Shown here in pieces: positions 26,798-34,541 of a DNA stretch of 64,000 nt (positions are counted from its first letter, which is position 1; each line of letters starts with the position of its first letter). The position numbers and the translations under genes are program-made. A model generated the notes under the pieces. The model had not been told where the DNA came from, ran no database searches, and saw nothing but the letters and a program-made list of their open reading frames with translations. The stretch comes from an uncultured Collinsella sp. (GTDB lineage: Bacteria > Actinomycetota > Coriobacteriia > Coriobacteriales > Coriobacteriaceae): assembly GCA_949287065.1 (NCBI GenBank), contig CASEEV010000077.1, positions 54,493 through 118,492 of the forward strand. Reading direction: 5' to 3'.

Positions 26798-27523
26798 ATG
26801 ACCACGGGAGATACCTTGCTAGAGCTTCAGGACATCGATCTTACCCTGATGCGCAACAAAAACACCCTTGACACCATGCCCGGCGTGCGCGAACTTGCCA
26901 AGAAGCGCGCTCAGTACCGCGCGCTGCGAGGCGAGGCACAGAAGCTTCTCGGTGCCCGTAAGGACCTCGAGATCGAGATCGCCGACCTTAAGGCGCGCCG
27001 CACGCGCACCGAGGACATGGTCACCGAAGCCCAGGCTGGCATGCAGAACCTCGCTGACTACCGTGCCGTTCAGGATTTTGAGACGCGCCTCTCTGACTTG
27101 GGCAAGGAGCTCGACAAGATCGATTTTGCCCTTGCGAAAAAGCGTCCAGAACTTGAGGAAGCACAAAAGCAGGAGCGCAAGGTGCTCGCTTATATGAAGA
27201 AGTTCGAGGCCGCCTTCAAGGCAGAGACTGCGCAGGTGCGCGAGCACGCGGGCGATCTGCTTTCGGAACGCGAGAAGCTCGAGAAGCGACGTGAGAATCT
27301 TGCCGGAGCCCTTCCCGCAGACGTCGTAAAGCGCTATGAACGCGCCCGCGAGCAGTTCAAGGGCCTGGCGGTCGAGAAGCTCGTCGGCAACCATCCCACG
27401 GTCTGCCGCATTGCCCTGCAGCCGAGCTCGATGGGGGACCTCAAGCACGCTGGTTCGATTACCGAGTGCCCGTACTGCCACCGCATGCTCGTGTTGGAGA
27501 GCGGCTCGAGCGACGAGGAGTAG
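26798..27523 (+). CDS. Coiled-coil protein with degenerate C4 zinc ribbon
   Basis: A 241-aa protein of the family found next to nif3 (C4-type zinc ribbon domain proteins, restricted here by partial loss). Residues about 10-190 are a long antiparallel coiled coil rich in Lys/Glu. The C-terminal ribbon keeps the second knuckle CPYCHRML, but the first CxxC is reduced to a single Cys in VCRIAL, so normal four-Cys zinc binding is doubtful. ATG 26798 has AAAGGAGAGG upstream; an earlier ATG at 26771 overlaps nif3. coaBC starts 3 nt after the stop. Confidence 0.82.
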   Translation: MTTGDTLLELQDIDLTLMRNKNTLDTMPGVRELAKKRAQYRALRGEAQKLLGARKDLEIEIADLKARRTRTEDMVTEAQAGMQNLADYRAVQDFETRLSDLGKELDKIDFALAKKRPELEEAQKQERKVLAYMKKFEAAFKAETAQVREHAGDLLSEREKLEKRRENLAGALPADVVKRYERAREQFKGLAVEKLVGNHPTVCRIALQPSSMGDLKHAGSITECPYCHRMLVLESGSSDEE

Positions 27524-27525
27524 CC

Positions 27526-28725
27526 ATGGCTGACGAACGTGCCCAGAAGACGGTTGTTCTCGGCGTTTCGGGATGTATCGCCGCCTACAAGGCCTGTGAG
27601 ATCCTGCGCGGCCTGCAGAAGGCTGGGGTGCGCGTCAAGGTGCTTATGACCGAGCATGCCACCAGGTTCGTGGGTACGGCTACGTTCAGAGCGCTGTCGC
27701 ACGAGGAGGTCGCCGTCAGCAACTTCGACGATCCTTACGACCCCATCCCGCACATCTCGGTTGCCCACGAGGCCGACGTCATGCTCCTGGCACCGCTCAC
27801 GGCAAACGCCATGGCAAAGATCGCCCACGGCATCGCAGACGACCTCTTCTCTACGACGGTGCTCGCGACCCAGGCACCGCTCGTTATCGCTCCGGCAATG
27901 AATGTCGGTATGTGGCAGGCTGCCGCCACGCAAGACAACCTCAAGCTCTTGCGCGACCGCGGCGTTACGGTTGTCGGCCCCGCATCGGGATACCTTGCCT
28001 GCGGCGACGTTGCTGCCGGCAAGCTCGCTGATGTCGACGAGATCGTCGCGCGCACGCTCGAGGTTCTCGATCGCAAGGCAGTTCTTGAGGGCAAGCGGGT
28101 TGTGGTGACTGCCGGGCCAACGCAGGAGCCCATTGACGCTGTTCGCTACATCGCCAACCGTTCGAGCGGAAAGATGGGCTACGAGATAGCCCGTGCGGCG
28201 CGCGCATGGGGCGCCGACGTCACCCTTGTCAGCGGCCCTACTGCTCTTGAGCCTCCGTATGGGGTTGACGTCGTTCGCGCGACTACGGCTGCCGACATGC
28301 TCGAGAAGACGCGCGCGGCTTTTGCCGATGCCGACCTGCTCGTGTGCGCTGCCGCCGTTGCCGACTACACTCCGGCGCATCCGGCGGACCACAAGCTCAA
28401 GAAGACTGTTGAGCGGCTCGATGTGCTCGAGCTCGTCGAAACGGCTGACATTTTGCAGACGCTTTCCTCCGAGAAGGGCAATCGCGTTGTCATCGGCTTT
28501 GCCGCCGAGACGAACAACGTTGCCGAATACGCCCGTCAGAAGCTGCGGCGCAAGGGGTGCGACGCCATCGTTGCCAACGATGTGTCTCATCCGGAATCGA
28601 CGTTTGGCTCCGACACGAACAGAGTATCCTGGATCACCGCAGAAGGGGAGGAGGAGCTGCCGCTCGCCTCAAAGCGCGAGGTGGCTCATATGATCATCGA
28701 GCGCGCGACCCGTTTGCTCTCATAA
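27526..28725 (+). CDS. coaBC: Bifunctional phosphopantothenoylcysteine decarboxylase/synthetase
   Basis: Catalyses two steps of coenzyme A synthesis. The CoaC half (about residues 1-185) is a flavoprotein with GVSGCIAAYKACEILR, the active-site His region (PYDPIPHISVAHEAD), PAMNVGMW, and the SGYLACGD loop with its Cys. The CoaB half binds CTP: VVTAGPTQEPIDAVRYI, NRSSGKMGYEIA, ADYTP and KLKK. Length (399 aa) is normal. ATG 27526 uses GAGGAG at the end of the preceding gene. A strong terminator follows. Confidence 0.96.
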   Translation: MADERAQKTVVLGVSGCIAAYKACEILRGLQKAGVRVKVLMTEHATRFVGTATFRALSHEEVAVSNFDDPYDPIPHISVAHEADVMLLAPLTANAMAKIAHGIADDLFSTTVLATQAPLVIAPAMNVGMWQAAATQDNLKLLRDRGVTVVGPASGYLACGDVAAGKLADVDEIVARTLEVLDRKAVLEGKRVVVTAGPTQEPIDAVRYIANRSSGKMGYEIARAARAWGADVTLVSGPTALEPPYGVDVVRATTAADMLEKTRAAFADADLLVCAAAVADYTPAHPADHKLKKTVERLDVLELVETADILQTLSSEKGNRVVIGFAAETNNVAEYARQKLRRKGCDAIVANDVSHPESTFGSDTNRVSWITAEGEEELPLASKREVAHMIIERATRLLS

Positions 28726-28759
28726 TCTCTTGCAGCGCAAAAAACTGCCGTAACCTTCG

Positions 28760-28795
28760 TGCGACCCCGTGAACGCGGGGTCGCATTGGTTTTTC
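28760..28795 (+). terminator. Intrinsic terminator after coaBC
   Basis: A 10-bp perfect stem (28760-28769 with 28776-28785), loop TGAACG, then TTGGTTTTT. Confidence 0.9.
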
Positions 28796-28816
28796 TGCAC
28801 CACAGCAACTTGATAT

Positions 28817-28841
28817 GAAAAAGGGCCCTTGCGGGCCCTTA
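28817..28841 (-). terminator. Intrinsic terminator of tRNA-Pro
   Basis: The inverted repeat AAGGGCCC/GGGCCCTT (28821-28840, GCAA loop on the minus strand) is followed on that strand by a run of T. It faces the coaBC terminator across 20 nt. Confidence 0.88.
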
Positions 28842-28848
28842 AACAATC

Positions 28849-28925
<77 letters not shown>

Positions 28926-28957
28926 TTGAGGCCGTTCTCCCGAACAGCAAAAGATAC

Positions 28958-28984
28958 TTTATACAAGATGCGGCAACTTTGCAA
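28958..28984 (-). promoter_or_regulatory. Candidate promoter of tRNA-Pro
   Basis: On the minus strand TTGCAA (28979-28984) precedes TATAAA (28958-28963) by 15 nt, slightly short. Position about 33 nt before the tRNA fits. Confidence 0.5.
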
Positions 28985-28985
28985 G

Positions 28986-29221
28986 GGAGATTTTTAAAAT
29001 CGTACAATCCCGTAAAGCGGAACCGGGGTTTGCCCAGCTTTGCCTGCGGTATCCGTATACTAAAGTGCATGTCGAACGTTTACGCATCGCATGTGCGGGT
29101 ACGATCTTTTGCGTTGCGAAGTCATGCTCATCGTTTGTATTCCTCTTTGTTGCGAGGGCGTATCGCCGTCCGTTCGCATAGCATAGGCAGATGAGTGTAT
29201 CGAGACTAGTAGGGAGGCAGC
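28986..29221. other. Intergenic region before the pgsA-like gene
   Basis: 236 nt with no convincing gene. A -10-like TATACT lies at 29056-29061, with only TTGCCC 20 nt upstream as a possible -35. If used, it would leave a leader of about 155 nt before the GTG at 29222. No terminator or riboswitch motif recognised. Confidence 0.4.
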
Positions 29222-29983
29222 GTGGGCCTCAGAAAGCGTATACGGATCAAGCGAGAGCTTTACGGGACCTCCGAGTATCCCTCCAACAAGATCTTTACGA
29301 TCTCGAACGTCATCACGTTCATTCGCTTGATCCTTACCGGCGTCTTTCTCTACCTGTTCGTAACCGACCACAGCCGCTACGTAGCGCTCGCTGTGTACGC
29401 CGTTGCCGCGTCTACGGATTGGCTCGACGGACAGATCGCACGGGCGACCAAGACCGTCAGCTGGCTCGGAAAGGTAATGGATCCTGTCGTCGATCGCGCG
29501 CTGCTTTTCACCGGTGTCGTGGGCCTCGTTGCCCGCGGTGAGCTTCCCGTATGGACGTGCGCCCTCATCATCGGTCGCGACGTGTACCTTGCCGCAGGCG
29601 GGTTTGTGGTCAGGCGGTTCCATCGCCGTCCCATCGACGTCGTCTACGTGGGCAAGGCGGCGACCGCGCTGCTGCTGACGGGATTCTCGTTCATGCTCCT
29701 CGGCATGCCCGTCCTTGAGGGTATAGACTTGCTGCCTGCCGCCTGGACAGCGTTTCCCGGCATCAATGGCACGCCAGCACCTCTCGGGATGTTCCTTGTG
29801 TACGCCGGCGTTGCCTGCTCTATGATCACGGCCGTTGTATACACCGCAAAGGGCGCGCTCGCGATCAAAAGGGCCGTTGACCACCCTGAGGAGGAGGACG
29901 AGGACTTCCTCAACCCCGAGATCGACGACGAGGACGGCCAGCCGGTTCCTGGCAGTGCAGCGGCTTCTTCATCCGTGCGTTAA
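29222..29983 (+). CDS. CDP-alcohol phosphatidyltransferase family protein (PgsA2-like)
   Basis: A 253-aa membrane enzyme moving a phosphatidyl group from CDP-diacylglycerol to an alcohol. The motif is intact: DWLDGQIAR, then TKTVSWLGKVMDPVVD (the DG..AR..G..D..D pattern, about residues 63-88). About five to six TM helices follow, and an acidic C-terminal tail (EEEDEDFLNPEIDDED) extends into the cytoplasm. Its alcohol acceptor is unknown; the second enzyme at 51410 is the better phosphatidylglycerophosphate synthase. GTG 29222 has GGGAGGC upstream. Its placement before garA-ftsR resembles the Mycobacterium pgsA2-garA-Rv1828 region. Confidence 0.88.
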   Translation: MGLRKRIRIKRELYGTSEYPSNKIFTISNVITFIRLILTGVFLYLFVTDHSRYVALAVYAVAASTDWLDGQIARATKTVSWLGKVMDPVVDRALLFTGVVGLVARGELPVWTCALIIGRDVYLAAGGFVVRRFHRRPIDVVYVGKAATALLLTGFSFMLLGMPVLEGIDLLPAAWTAFPGINGTPAPLGMFLVYAGVACSMITAVVYTAKGALAIKRAVDHPEEEDEDFLNPEIDDEDGQPVPGSAAASSSVR

Positions 29984-30020
29984 CCATTGCGTTGTCTTCA
30001 ATTGTCCTGCGCTTTTTCGA

Positions 30021-30047
30021 TTGGCACGTCCGCACTCAAGGTACAAT
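30021..30047 (+). promoter_or_regulatory. Candidate promoter for the FHA-MerR pair
   Basis: TTGGCA (30021-30026) and TACAAT (30042-30047) are separated by 15 nt, short for sigma-70. They lie 63 nt before the FHA gene start. Confidence 0.4.
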
Positions 30048-30109
30048 AACAGTCGAATGTGCCGGCGGCTCCCACCGCCTTTAGACCCGATAATAACCGA
30101 GGAGATCCT

Positions 30110-30535
30110 ATGTTTGACTCTGCGAACAACGTTCCTGCCTCTGATTCGACGCGCGTCTTTCGCATGCCCGCTGACGACGCCACCGCACCCGATCTGATGA
30201 AGAGCGTCTCGATCAACGCCCCCGTTCTCTCCATCGTAAAAGGCCCTCAGGTCGGCGCCTCCTTCGAGCTCGAGGGTCCGGAGATCTCCCTCGGCCGCGA
30301 TCCCAACAGCTCCATCTTCCTCAACGACATGACCGTGTCGCGCTCTCATGCCAAGATCATCGTTAACAGCAAGGGTGCCATGGTGGAGGACCTCGGGTCG
30401 CTCAACGGCACCTGGGTCGACGGCGCCATCGTCAACGCCGCGCCCCTGCACGACGGTTCTACCCTTCAGATCGGTACGTTCACGCTCGTGTACCACGAGA
30501 ACCAGCCTAAGGCGCGCATCGAAACCGGTGAATAA
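30110..30535 (+). CDS. garA: FHA-domain protein, GarA/OdhI-like
   Basis: A 141-aa protein: a short flexible N-terminus followed by an FHA domain (about residues 42-130) with the phosphothreonine-binding pattern ISLGRDPNS, SRSHAKI and LGSLNGTWVDG. Residues 12-18 read DSTRVFR, matching the ETTSVFR motif of GarA and OdhI, whose Thr is phosphorylated by PknB/PknG so that the FHA folds onto it. Those proteins switch 2-oxoglutarate metabolism. That role is inferred here. ATG 30110 has GAGGAG upstream; an earlier start lacks a site. The ftsR-like gene begins 2 nt after the stop, as in mycobacteria. Confidence 0.82.
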   Translation: MFDSANNVPASDSTRVFRMPADDATAPDLMKSVSINAPVLSIVKGPQVGASFELEGPEISLGRDPNSSIFLNDMTVSRSHAKIIVNSKGAMVEDLGSLNGTWVDGAIVNAAPLHDGSTLQIGTFTLVYHENQPKARIETGE

Positions 30536-30537
30536 GC

Positions 30538-31266
30538 GTGTCGGAGCGGAGTTATCTCAGCATCGGTCAGGTCGTAAACTTACTCAGAAACACCTACCCG
30601 GACCTGTCCAACTCTAAAATTCGCTTCCTCGAAGACGAGGGGCTCATAACGCCGCACCGTACCCCCAAGGGATACCGACAGTATTCCAAGGAGGATGTGA
30701 ACCGACTCGAGGTGATCCTGCACCTTCAGAAGACGCGCTACATGCCCCTCAACGTCATCAAGACCAAGCTCGACAACGCCGAGTCCCTTGACGCTCTCGC
30801 CATTGAGGTCGGCCTGCTGTCCAACGAGCCCATCAAGGACTCTTCCCAGGAGTCGGTTGCCAAGCTTCATCCTATTGACGAGACCCCCGATCTTCTCGGC
30901 GTTGACATAAGCTTTGTCAGGCAGCTCATCGCCAACGACCTGATCTCGCTGGTCAAGAGTCCGCAGAACCGCGAACTTGTCGACAGCCGCGATTTTGCCA
31001 TCATTCGCTCGTGTGCGGAGTTGGGTCGCTTCGGCATCGAGCCGCGCAACCTGCGTCAGTACGTAACGGCCGCCAACCGCGAGTCCGCCATGTACGAGCA
31101 GGTCCTCATCGCCATGCTGAGCCGAGACGACTCTGACGACGAGCGGCAGAAGAAGCTCGAGAAGGCTTTCGATCGCCTGCACAATCTCACCGAATCGGTG
31201 CACGTGTCGCTTCTGAAGCACCGCGTTTTTGACGCGCTCAACGCCAAGGGCGATCAAAGGGCTTAA
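30538..31266 (+). CDS. ftsR: MerR-family transcriptional regulator, FtsR-like
   Basis: A 242-aa regulator. Residues about 5-75 form a MerR winged helix (YLSIGQVVNLLRNTYPDLSNSKIRFLEDEGLI, then TPKGYRQYSKEDVNRL). The C-terminal half (from about 110) has a helical region (FAIIRSCAELGRFGIEPRNLRQY) characteristic of the actinobacterial Rv1828/FtsR group, where Corynebacterium FtsR activates ftsZ. No effector cysteines are present. GTG 30538 is 2 nt after garA, so the two are likely translationally coupled. A long hairpin follows. Confidence 0.82.
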   Translation: MSERSYLSIGQVVNLLRNTYPDLSNSKIRFLEDEGLITPHRTPKGYRQYSKEDVNRLEVILHLQKTRYMPLNVIKTKLDNAESLDALAIEVGLLSNEPIKDSSQESVAKLHPIDETPDLLGVDISFVRQLIANDLISLVKSPQNRELVDSRDFAIIRSCAELGRFGIEPRNLRQYVTAANRESAMYEQVLIAMLSRDDSDDERQKKLEKAFDRLHNLTESVHVSLLKHRVFDALNAKGDQRA

Positions 31267-31276
31267 CGCTTTATTG

Positions 31277-31306
31277 AAGAGACCTTCACCATCGTGGAGG
31301 TCTCTT
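31277..31306 (+). terminator. Hairpin after ftsR without a clear U-tract
   Basis: A 13-bp stem with one G-U (31277-31289 with 31294-31306) and a 4-nt loop, followed by GCAAATCC. It is well placed to end the garA-ftsR transcript but lacks a T run, so it may be only partly effective. Confidence 0.6.
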
Positions 31307-31336
31307 GCAAATCCCCGAACTAAATAAAGATGTGGC

Positions 31337-31364
31337 TATAATTTTGCAACGAACGTGTAACACG
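31337..31364 (+). promoter_or_regulatory. Promoter -10 and small palindrome before the NlpC/P60 gene
   Basis: A consensus TATAAT (31337-31342) has no good -35. Just downstream lies the 11-bp palindrome CGTGTAACACG (31354-31364), 22 nt before the start codon. It could be an operator or a leader hairpin. Confidence 0.5.
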
Positions 31365-31386
31365 CATACGTTTCGGAGGTTCACTC

Positions 31387-32730
31387 ATGCGTAAACGCAT
31401 GTCTCATGTATCTGTTCGCTCTGCTGCCCGTCTTTCGGTCACCGCTGGTCTCGCCGGCATTCTTCTTGCTGCCGGCGCTCCGATCGCGGCGTTTGCCGAG
31501 CCCGAGAGCGATCTGGACTCCGCTCGTTCGCAGCTTGAGCAGATCGGTTCCGAGGTCTCCGACCTTCAGGATGATCTTGCGAAGCAGACCGATAAGCTCA
31601 ATCAGACCGAGTATGAGATCGGCGAGAAGGAGAAGGAGCTCACCGACGCCCAGAAGAAGCTGTCGGGCCGCGTCACTTCCGACTATAAGCACGGCGGCAT
31701 GGACCTGGTGTCCGTCTTCACCGGCGTTACCGACTTCGACGACCTCATCTCCCGCGTCTTCTACATGGACAAGGTTTCCGAGAAGAGCAACGAGGTCATC
31801 ACCAACGTACGCGATATCCGCAACGAGCTCACCACGCGCAAGCTCGAGCAGGAGAAGAACATTACCGAGACCCAGCAGAAGGTCGACTCTCTTAACGAGC
31901 AGCATCGCGCCGCCTCTGACCTCGTAAGCTCTCTGAGCGAAAGCGAGCAGAAGGCCCTGCGCGAGGAGGCGGAGGACAACTCTGCGCTCCAGGTAGCTGT
32001 TGAGGCGAGCGAGGCCGGCGAGATCGCCGGCGGCACGGGTTCCGACGCCGCGACGACCGAGTCCGCCGCCAGCGAGGTTGCTTCCAGCACGAGCAACTCC
32101 AGCGCCTCCACCAGCTCTAGCAGCGGCGCTTCCAGCAACGCTGCTTCTAACGGCAACTCGTCTTCGAACGGCAATGCCCAGACGCCTTCCAACAATGGTG
32201 GATTCACCAACACGGGCAACACCGGCTCCAACGACCAGGACACCTCTGATCAAGGCAATTCCAACACTAACCAGAACCGTCCTTCTCAGGGTCAGAACAA
32301 CAACCAGACGACGGTGACCCCTGATCCCGAGCCGGAGCCTGAGCCCGAGCCGACTCCCACCCCCACACCTGACCCGGAGCCGGAGCCTGATCCTGAGCCC
32401 TCGTACGATGCGTCCACGGGCAATGCGGTTGTTGACCGTGCGTACAGCAAGCTCGGCTGCGAGTACGTCTGGGGCGCCTGCAGCCCCACGGCCTTTGACT
32501 GCTCTGGTTTCGTGAGCTACTGCCTGACCGGCTCGTACACCCGTCTGGGCACGACGTACACCTTCCTCGGCTGGCAGCAGGTCTCTGATCCCCAGCCGGG
32601 CGACGTCTGCACGAGCTCGTACCATTGCGGCATCTACATCGGCAACGGCCAGATGATCCACGCCTCCACGTACGGCGTCGGCGTCATCGTTGGTCCCGTA
32701 CAGTCCGATATGATCTACGTGCGCTACTAA
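31387..32730 (+). CDS. Secreted NlpC/P60 peptidoglycan endopeptidase with coiled coil and Pro-Glu linker
   Basis: A 447-aa exported cell-wall hydrolase. Residues 1-36 are a signal peptide (basic start, hydrophobic core, then AAFAEPES). Residues about 38-195 form a coiled coil as in RipA/CwlO-type hydrolases. Residues about 200-310 are Ser/Asn/Thr-rich, and about 311-340 are a PE/PT/PD repeat linker that would cross the wall. The NlpC/P60 domain (about 347-447) has catalytic Cys in AFDCSGF, His in YHCGIYIG, and a third polar residue in MIHAS. It contains six cysteines, unusual for a secreted P60 domain. ATG 31387 has GGAGG upstream. Confidence 0.9.
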   Translation: MRKRMSHVSVRSAARLSVTAGLAGILLAAGAPIAAFAEPESDLDSARSQLEQIGSEVSDLQDDLAKQTDKLNQTEYEIGEKEKELTDAQKKLSGRVTSDYKHGGMDLVSVFTGVTDFDDLISRVFYMDKVSEKSNEVITNVRDIRNELTTRKLEQEKNITETQQKVDSLNEQHRAASDLVSSLSESEQKALREEAEDNSALQVAVEASEAGEIAGGTGSDAATTESAASEVASSTSNSSASTSSSSGASSNAASNGNSSSNGNAQTPSNNGGFTNTGNTGSNDQDTSDQGNSNTNQNRPSQGQNNNQTTVTPDPEPEPEPEPTPTPTPDPEPEPDPEPSYDASTGNAVVDRAYSKLGCEYVWGACSPTAFDCSGFVSYCLTGSYTRLGTTYTFLGWQQVSDPQPGDVCTSSYHCGIYIGNGQMIHASTYGVGVIVGPVQSDMIYVRY

Positions 32731-32751
32731 GGCCTCGTCACATTAGCTATG

Positions 32752-32780
32752 AAAAGAGCCTCGCCATGCGAGGCTCTTTT
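32752..32780. terminator. Bidirectional intrinsic terminator
   Basis: A perfect 12-bp stem (32752-32763 with 32769-32780) with loop CCATG, A-rich on the left and T-rich on the right. It ends both the NlpC/P60 gene (+) and the DUF1836 gene (-). Confidence 0.92.
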
Positions 32781-32820
32781 GTTGCCGAGGGATCATCTCA
32801 AACCAATTGTAGCCGCTGCC

Positions 32821-33399
32821 TTATCCAAGATAGCGGAGGTAGGCCATGAGGTAGAGTTTGGCCGCGAACGCCGCCGCCATGCTGCGCACCAGCAGCGATT
32901 CGCGCGTGGTGACGATCGCGGAATCCGGCTGCAAGTCAACCGTGCTGAACGTGGCTTCAAGCGCATGCTCCACCTCGGTAACGAGGTAGTTATAGGCAAC
33001 TCCAACCTCGTAGCTGCGCATTTGGATCTCAAAGAGCTTCTGCACCGAAGCGATGGGGAGGACCTGCTTCATAATGCACACCGCCATGAGACGTGCGATG
33101 TGCTCGGTCTGGTAGCGTTTCTTCTCCGGTGCCGTGATAAGCCCCGCCTTGATGTAATTGTTGACCATCGAGGCGGTGATGAGCGCTTCAGCAGGATCGG
33201 TTGACAGGGGAGCCATATGGTTCTCGATATAGGTGATGACCTGCTCGCGATACAGCGGGAATGTCGGAAGCTCCTCGTAACGAGGTATGTGGAAGTGCGC
33301 GAGCGCCAGCGCCTCTCGGGACGAGAGGAACGCATCGGGAAGCTGTGTGGGCTGAGGAGGATTGTCTCCCATGGGAATAACCGTAGGATGGGCGCTCAT
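32821..33399 (-). CDS. DUF1836 domain protein, putative helix-turn-helix regulator
   Basis: A 192-aa protein of the DUF1836 family. The region of about residues 55-110 (LYREQVITYIENHM...ASMVNNYIKAGLITAPEKKRY) resembles a MerR-like winged helix, and the next segment (IARLMAVCIMKQVLPIASVQKLFE) is the family core. No enzyme motif is visible. The start at 33399 is chosen for GGAG 6 nt upstream; the frame is open further, but that part covers the intergenic palindrome. It is divergent from the DegV gene, which makes a local regulator plausible (inference). Confidence 0.8.
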   Translation of the reverse strand: MSAHPTVIPMGDNPPQPTQLPDAFLSSREALALAHFHIPRYEELPTFPLYREQVITYIENHMAPLSTDPAEALITASMVNNYIKAGLITAPEKKRYQTEHIARLMAVCIMKQVLPIASVQKLFEIQMRSYEVGVAYNYLVTEVEHALEATFSTVDLQPDSAIVTTRESLLVRSMAAAFAAKLYLMAYLRYLG

Positions 33400-33423
33400 A
33401 AAACTCCAACGACCGTAGAGAGA

Positions 33424-33444
33424 ACGTGGTATTGCATACCACGT
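33424..33444. promoter_or_regulatory. Perfect palindrome, candidate operator
   Basis: ACGTGGTAT-TGC-ATACCACGT (two perfect 9-bp arms, 3-nt spacer) lies 25 bp ahead of the DUF1836 start and 22 bp ahead of the DegV -10. Two more GGTAT half-sites follow at 33464 and 33475. Confidence 0.65.
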
Positions 33445-33465
33445 CATAGGTTTATCCTTATTAGG

Positions 33466-33471
33466 TATAAT
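33466..33471 (+). promoter_or_regulatory. -10 element of the DegV gene
   Basis: A consensus TATAAT; the best -35 at 17-nt spacing is GTCATA (33443-33448), which overlaps the end of the palindrome, so a bound regulator would block it. Confidence 0.55.
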
Positions 33472-33544
33472 AGCGGTATCGCAGGAAGTACGATACGTGA
33501 ACAATTGCGAAGCCGAGGGCTTCCTTTTACTGTTGGAGGAGCAT

Positions 33545-34405
33545 ATGAGCTGGGGTATCGTTGCTGATTCGAGCTGCAACCTCAGGCACTATCAACCGCT
33601 TACCCCAGGGCTGCAGTTCAGAATCGCACCCCTTAAGGTTAACGTCGACGGCACTGAGTACGTCGACGACGAGAACCTCGATGTAGCCGAACTCAACAGG
33701 GCGGTTGCGTCTTCCTGCCAAGGCAGCAACAGCTCGTGCCCAAACGCAGGGGAGTGGGCAGACTTGCTCCGCTGCGCCGACAACGTCATCGCCATCACCA
33801 TCTCCGCAAATCTCTCGGCGAGCCACGAGGCGGCCGTTATGGCGCGCGAGATCGTTTGCAACGAGAACCCCAATGCCAACATTCTCATCATCAACTCGCG
33901 AGCGGCAGGCGGCAAGCTCGAGCTCCTGGTTCAGAGGATCGACGAGTTTATATCTTCAGGTACCTGTTCGTTTGACGATGTTTGCGCCTTTGCCAAGTCA
34001 CTAGAGCAGCGCTCTACTGTGCTGTTCTCGCTGTCGCACTACGACAACCTCGTCAAGGCAGGCCGCATGCCTCGACTCGCAGGTTCTTTGGCGTCGCGCA
34101 TGAATATCCGGATGCTCGGCATCGCGAGCGACGAGGGCACGATCCAAGTCGTTGGACCAACACGTGGCGACCGCAAGACGTATGCCAAGATCGTTTCTAA
34201 AATGGAGCAGGAGGGTTTTGACGGCGGGTTGGTCTACATCGACCATGTGGATAACGAGAAGGGCGCTCAGACGCTCTCTGAGCTCATCAAGGCAACATGG
34301 AACACCGCCGAGATTCACGTGCTTCCGTGCGGCGGACTCTGCTCATATTATGCGGAACACGAGGGCATCATTATCGGGTTTGGATGGCCCGAAGGCGCGA
34401 GGTAG
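33545..34405 (+). CDS. DegV family fatty-acid-binding protein
   Basis: A 286-aa cytoplasmic lipid-binding protein of the DegV/FakB type. GIVADSSCNL at the N-terminus matches the family DSS motif. ITISANLSASHEAAVMA and the C-terminal two-layer domain (VGPTRGDRKTYAKIV) are also recognisable. FakB proteins present fatty acids to the kinase FakA for phosphorylation; no fakA is in this window. ATG 33545 has GGAGGAG upstream; an in-frame upstream ATG is not supported. It is divergent from the DUF1836 gene. Confidence 0.87.
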   Translation: MSWGIVADSSCNLRHYQPLTPGLQFRIAPLKVNVDGTEYVDDENLDVAELNRAVASSCQGSNSSCPNAGEWADLLRCADNVIAITISANLSASHEAAVMAREIVCNENPNANILIINSRAAGGKLELLVQRIDEFISSGTCSFDDVCAFAKSLEQRSTVLFSLSHYDNLVKAGRMPRLAGSLASRMNIRMLGIASDEGTIQVVGPTRGDRKTYAKIVSKMEQEGFDGGLVYIDHVDNEKGAQTLSELIKATWNTAEIHVLPCGGLCSYYAEHEGIIIGFGWPEGAR

Positions 34406-34464
34406 GCAAAGAGTCGCCGTGGGCTTATTGCGGTTCTGCCGGTCATGGTGAGATGCGTTCGGGA

Positions 34465-34494
34465 AAAGGGAGGCGTCAAACGACGTCTCCCTTT
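34465..34494. terminator. Bidirectional terminator between the DegV gene and trxB
   Basis: A 13-bp stem (34465-34477 with 34482-34494, one G-U), with a run of A before and T after. It serves both convergent genes. Confidence 0.88.
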
Positions 34495-34541
34495 ACTTAT
34501 AAGATGCGTACTTTACATAAGATATATTATCGTAACTAAGT

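Noticed and set aside
32316..32400. Repeat array at the end of the NlpC/P60 linker, resembling a short CRISPR-like or microsatellite repeat
   Set aside because: It is codon-level repetition of Pro-Glu/Pro-Thr/Pro-Asp inside the open frame, not spaced direct repeats.
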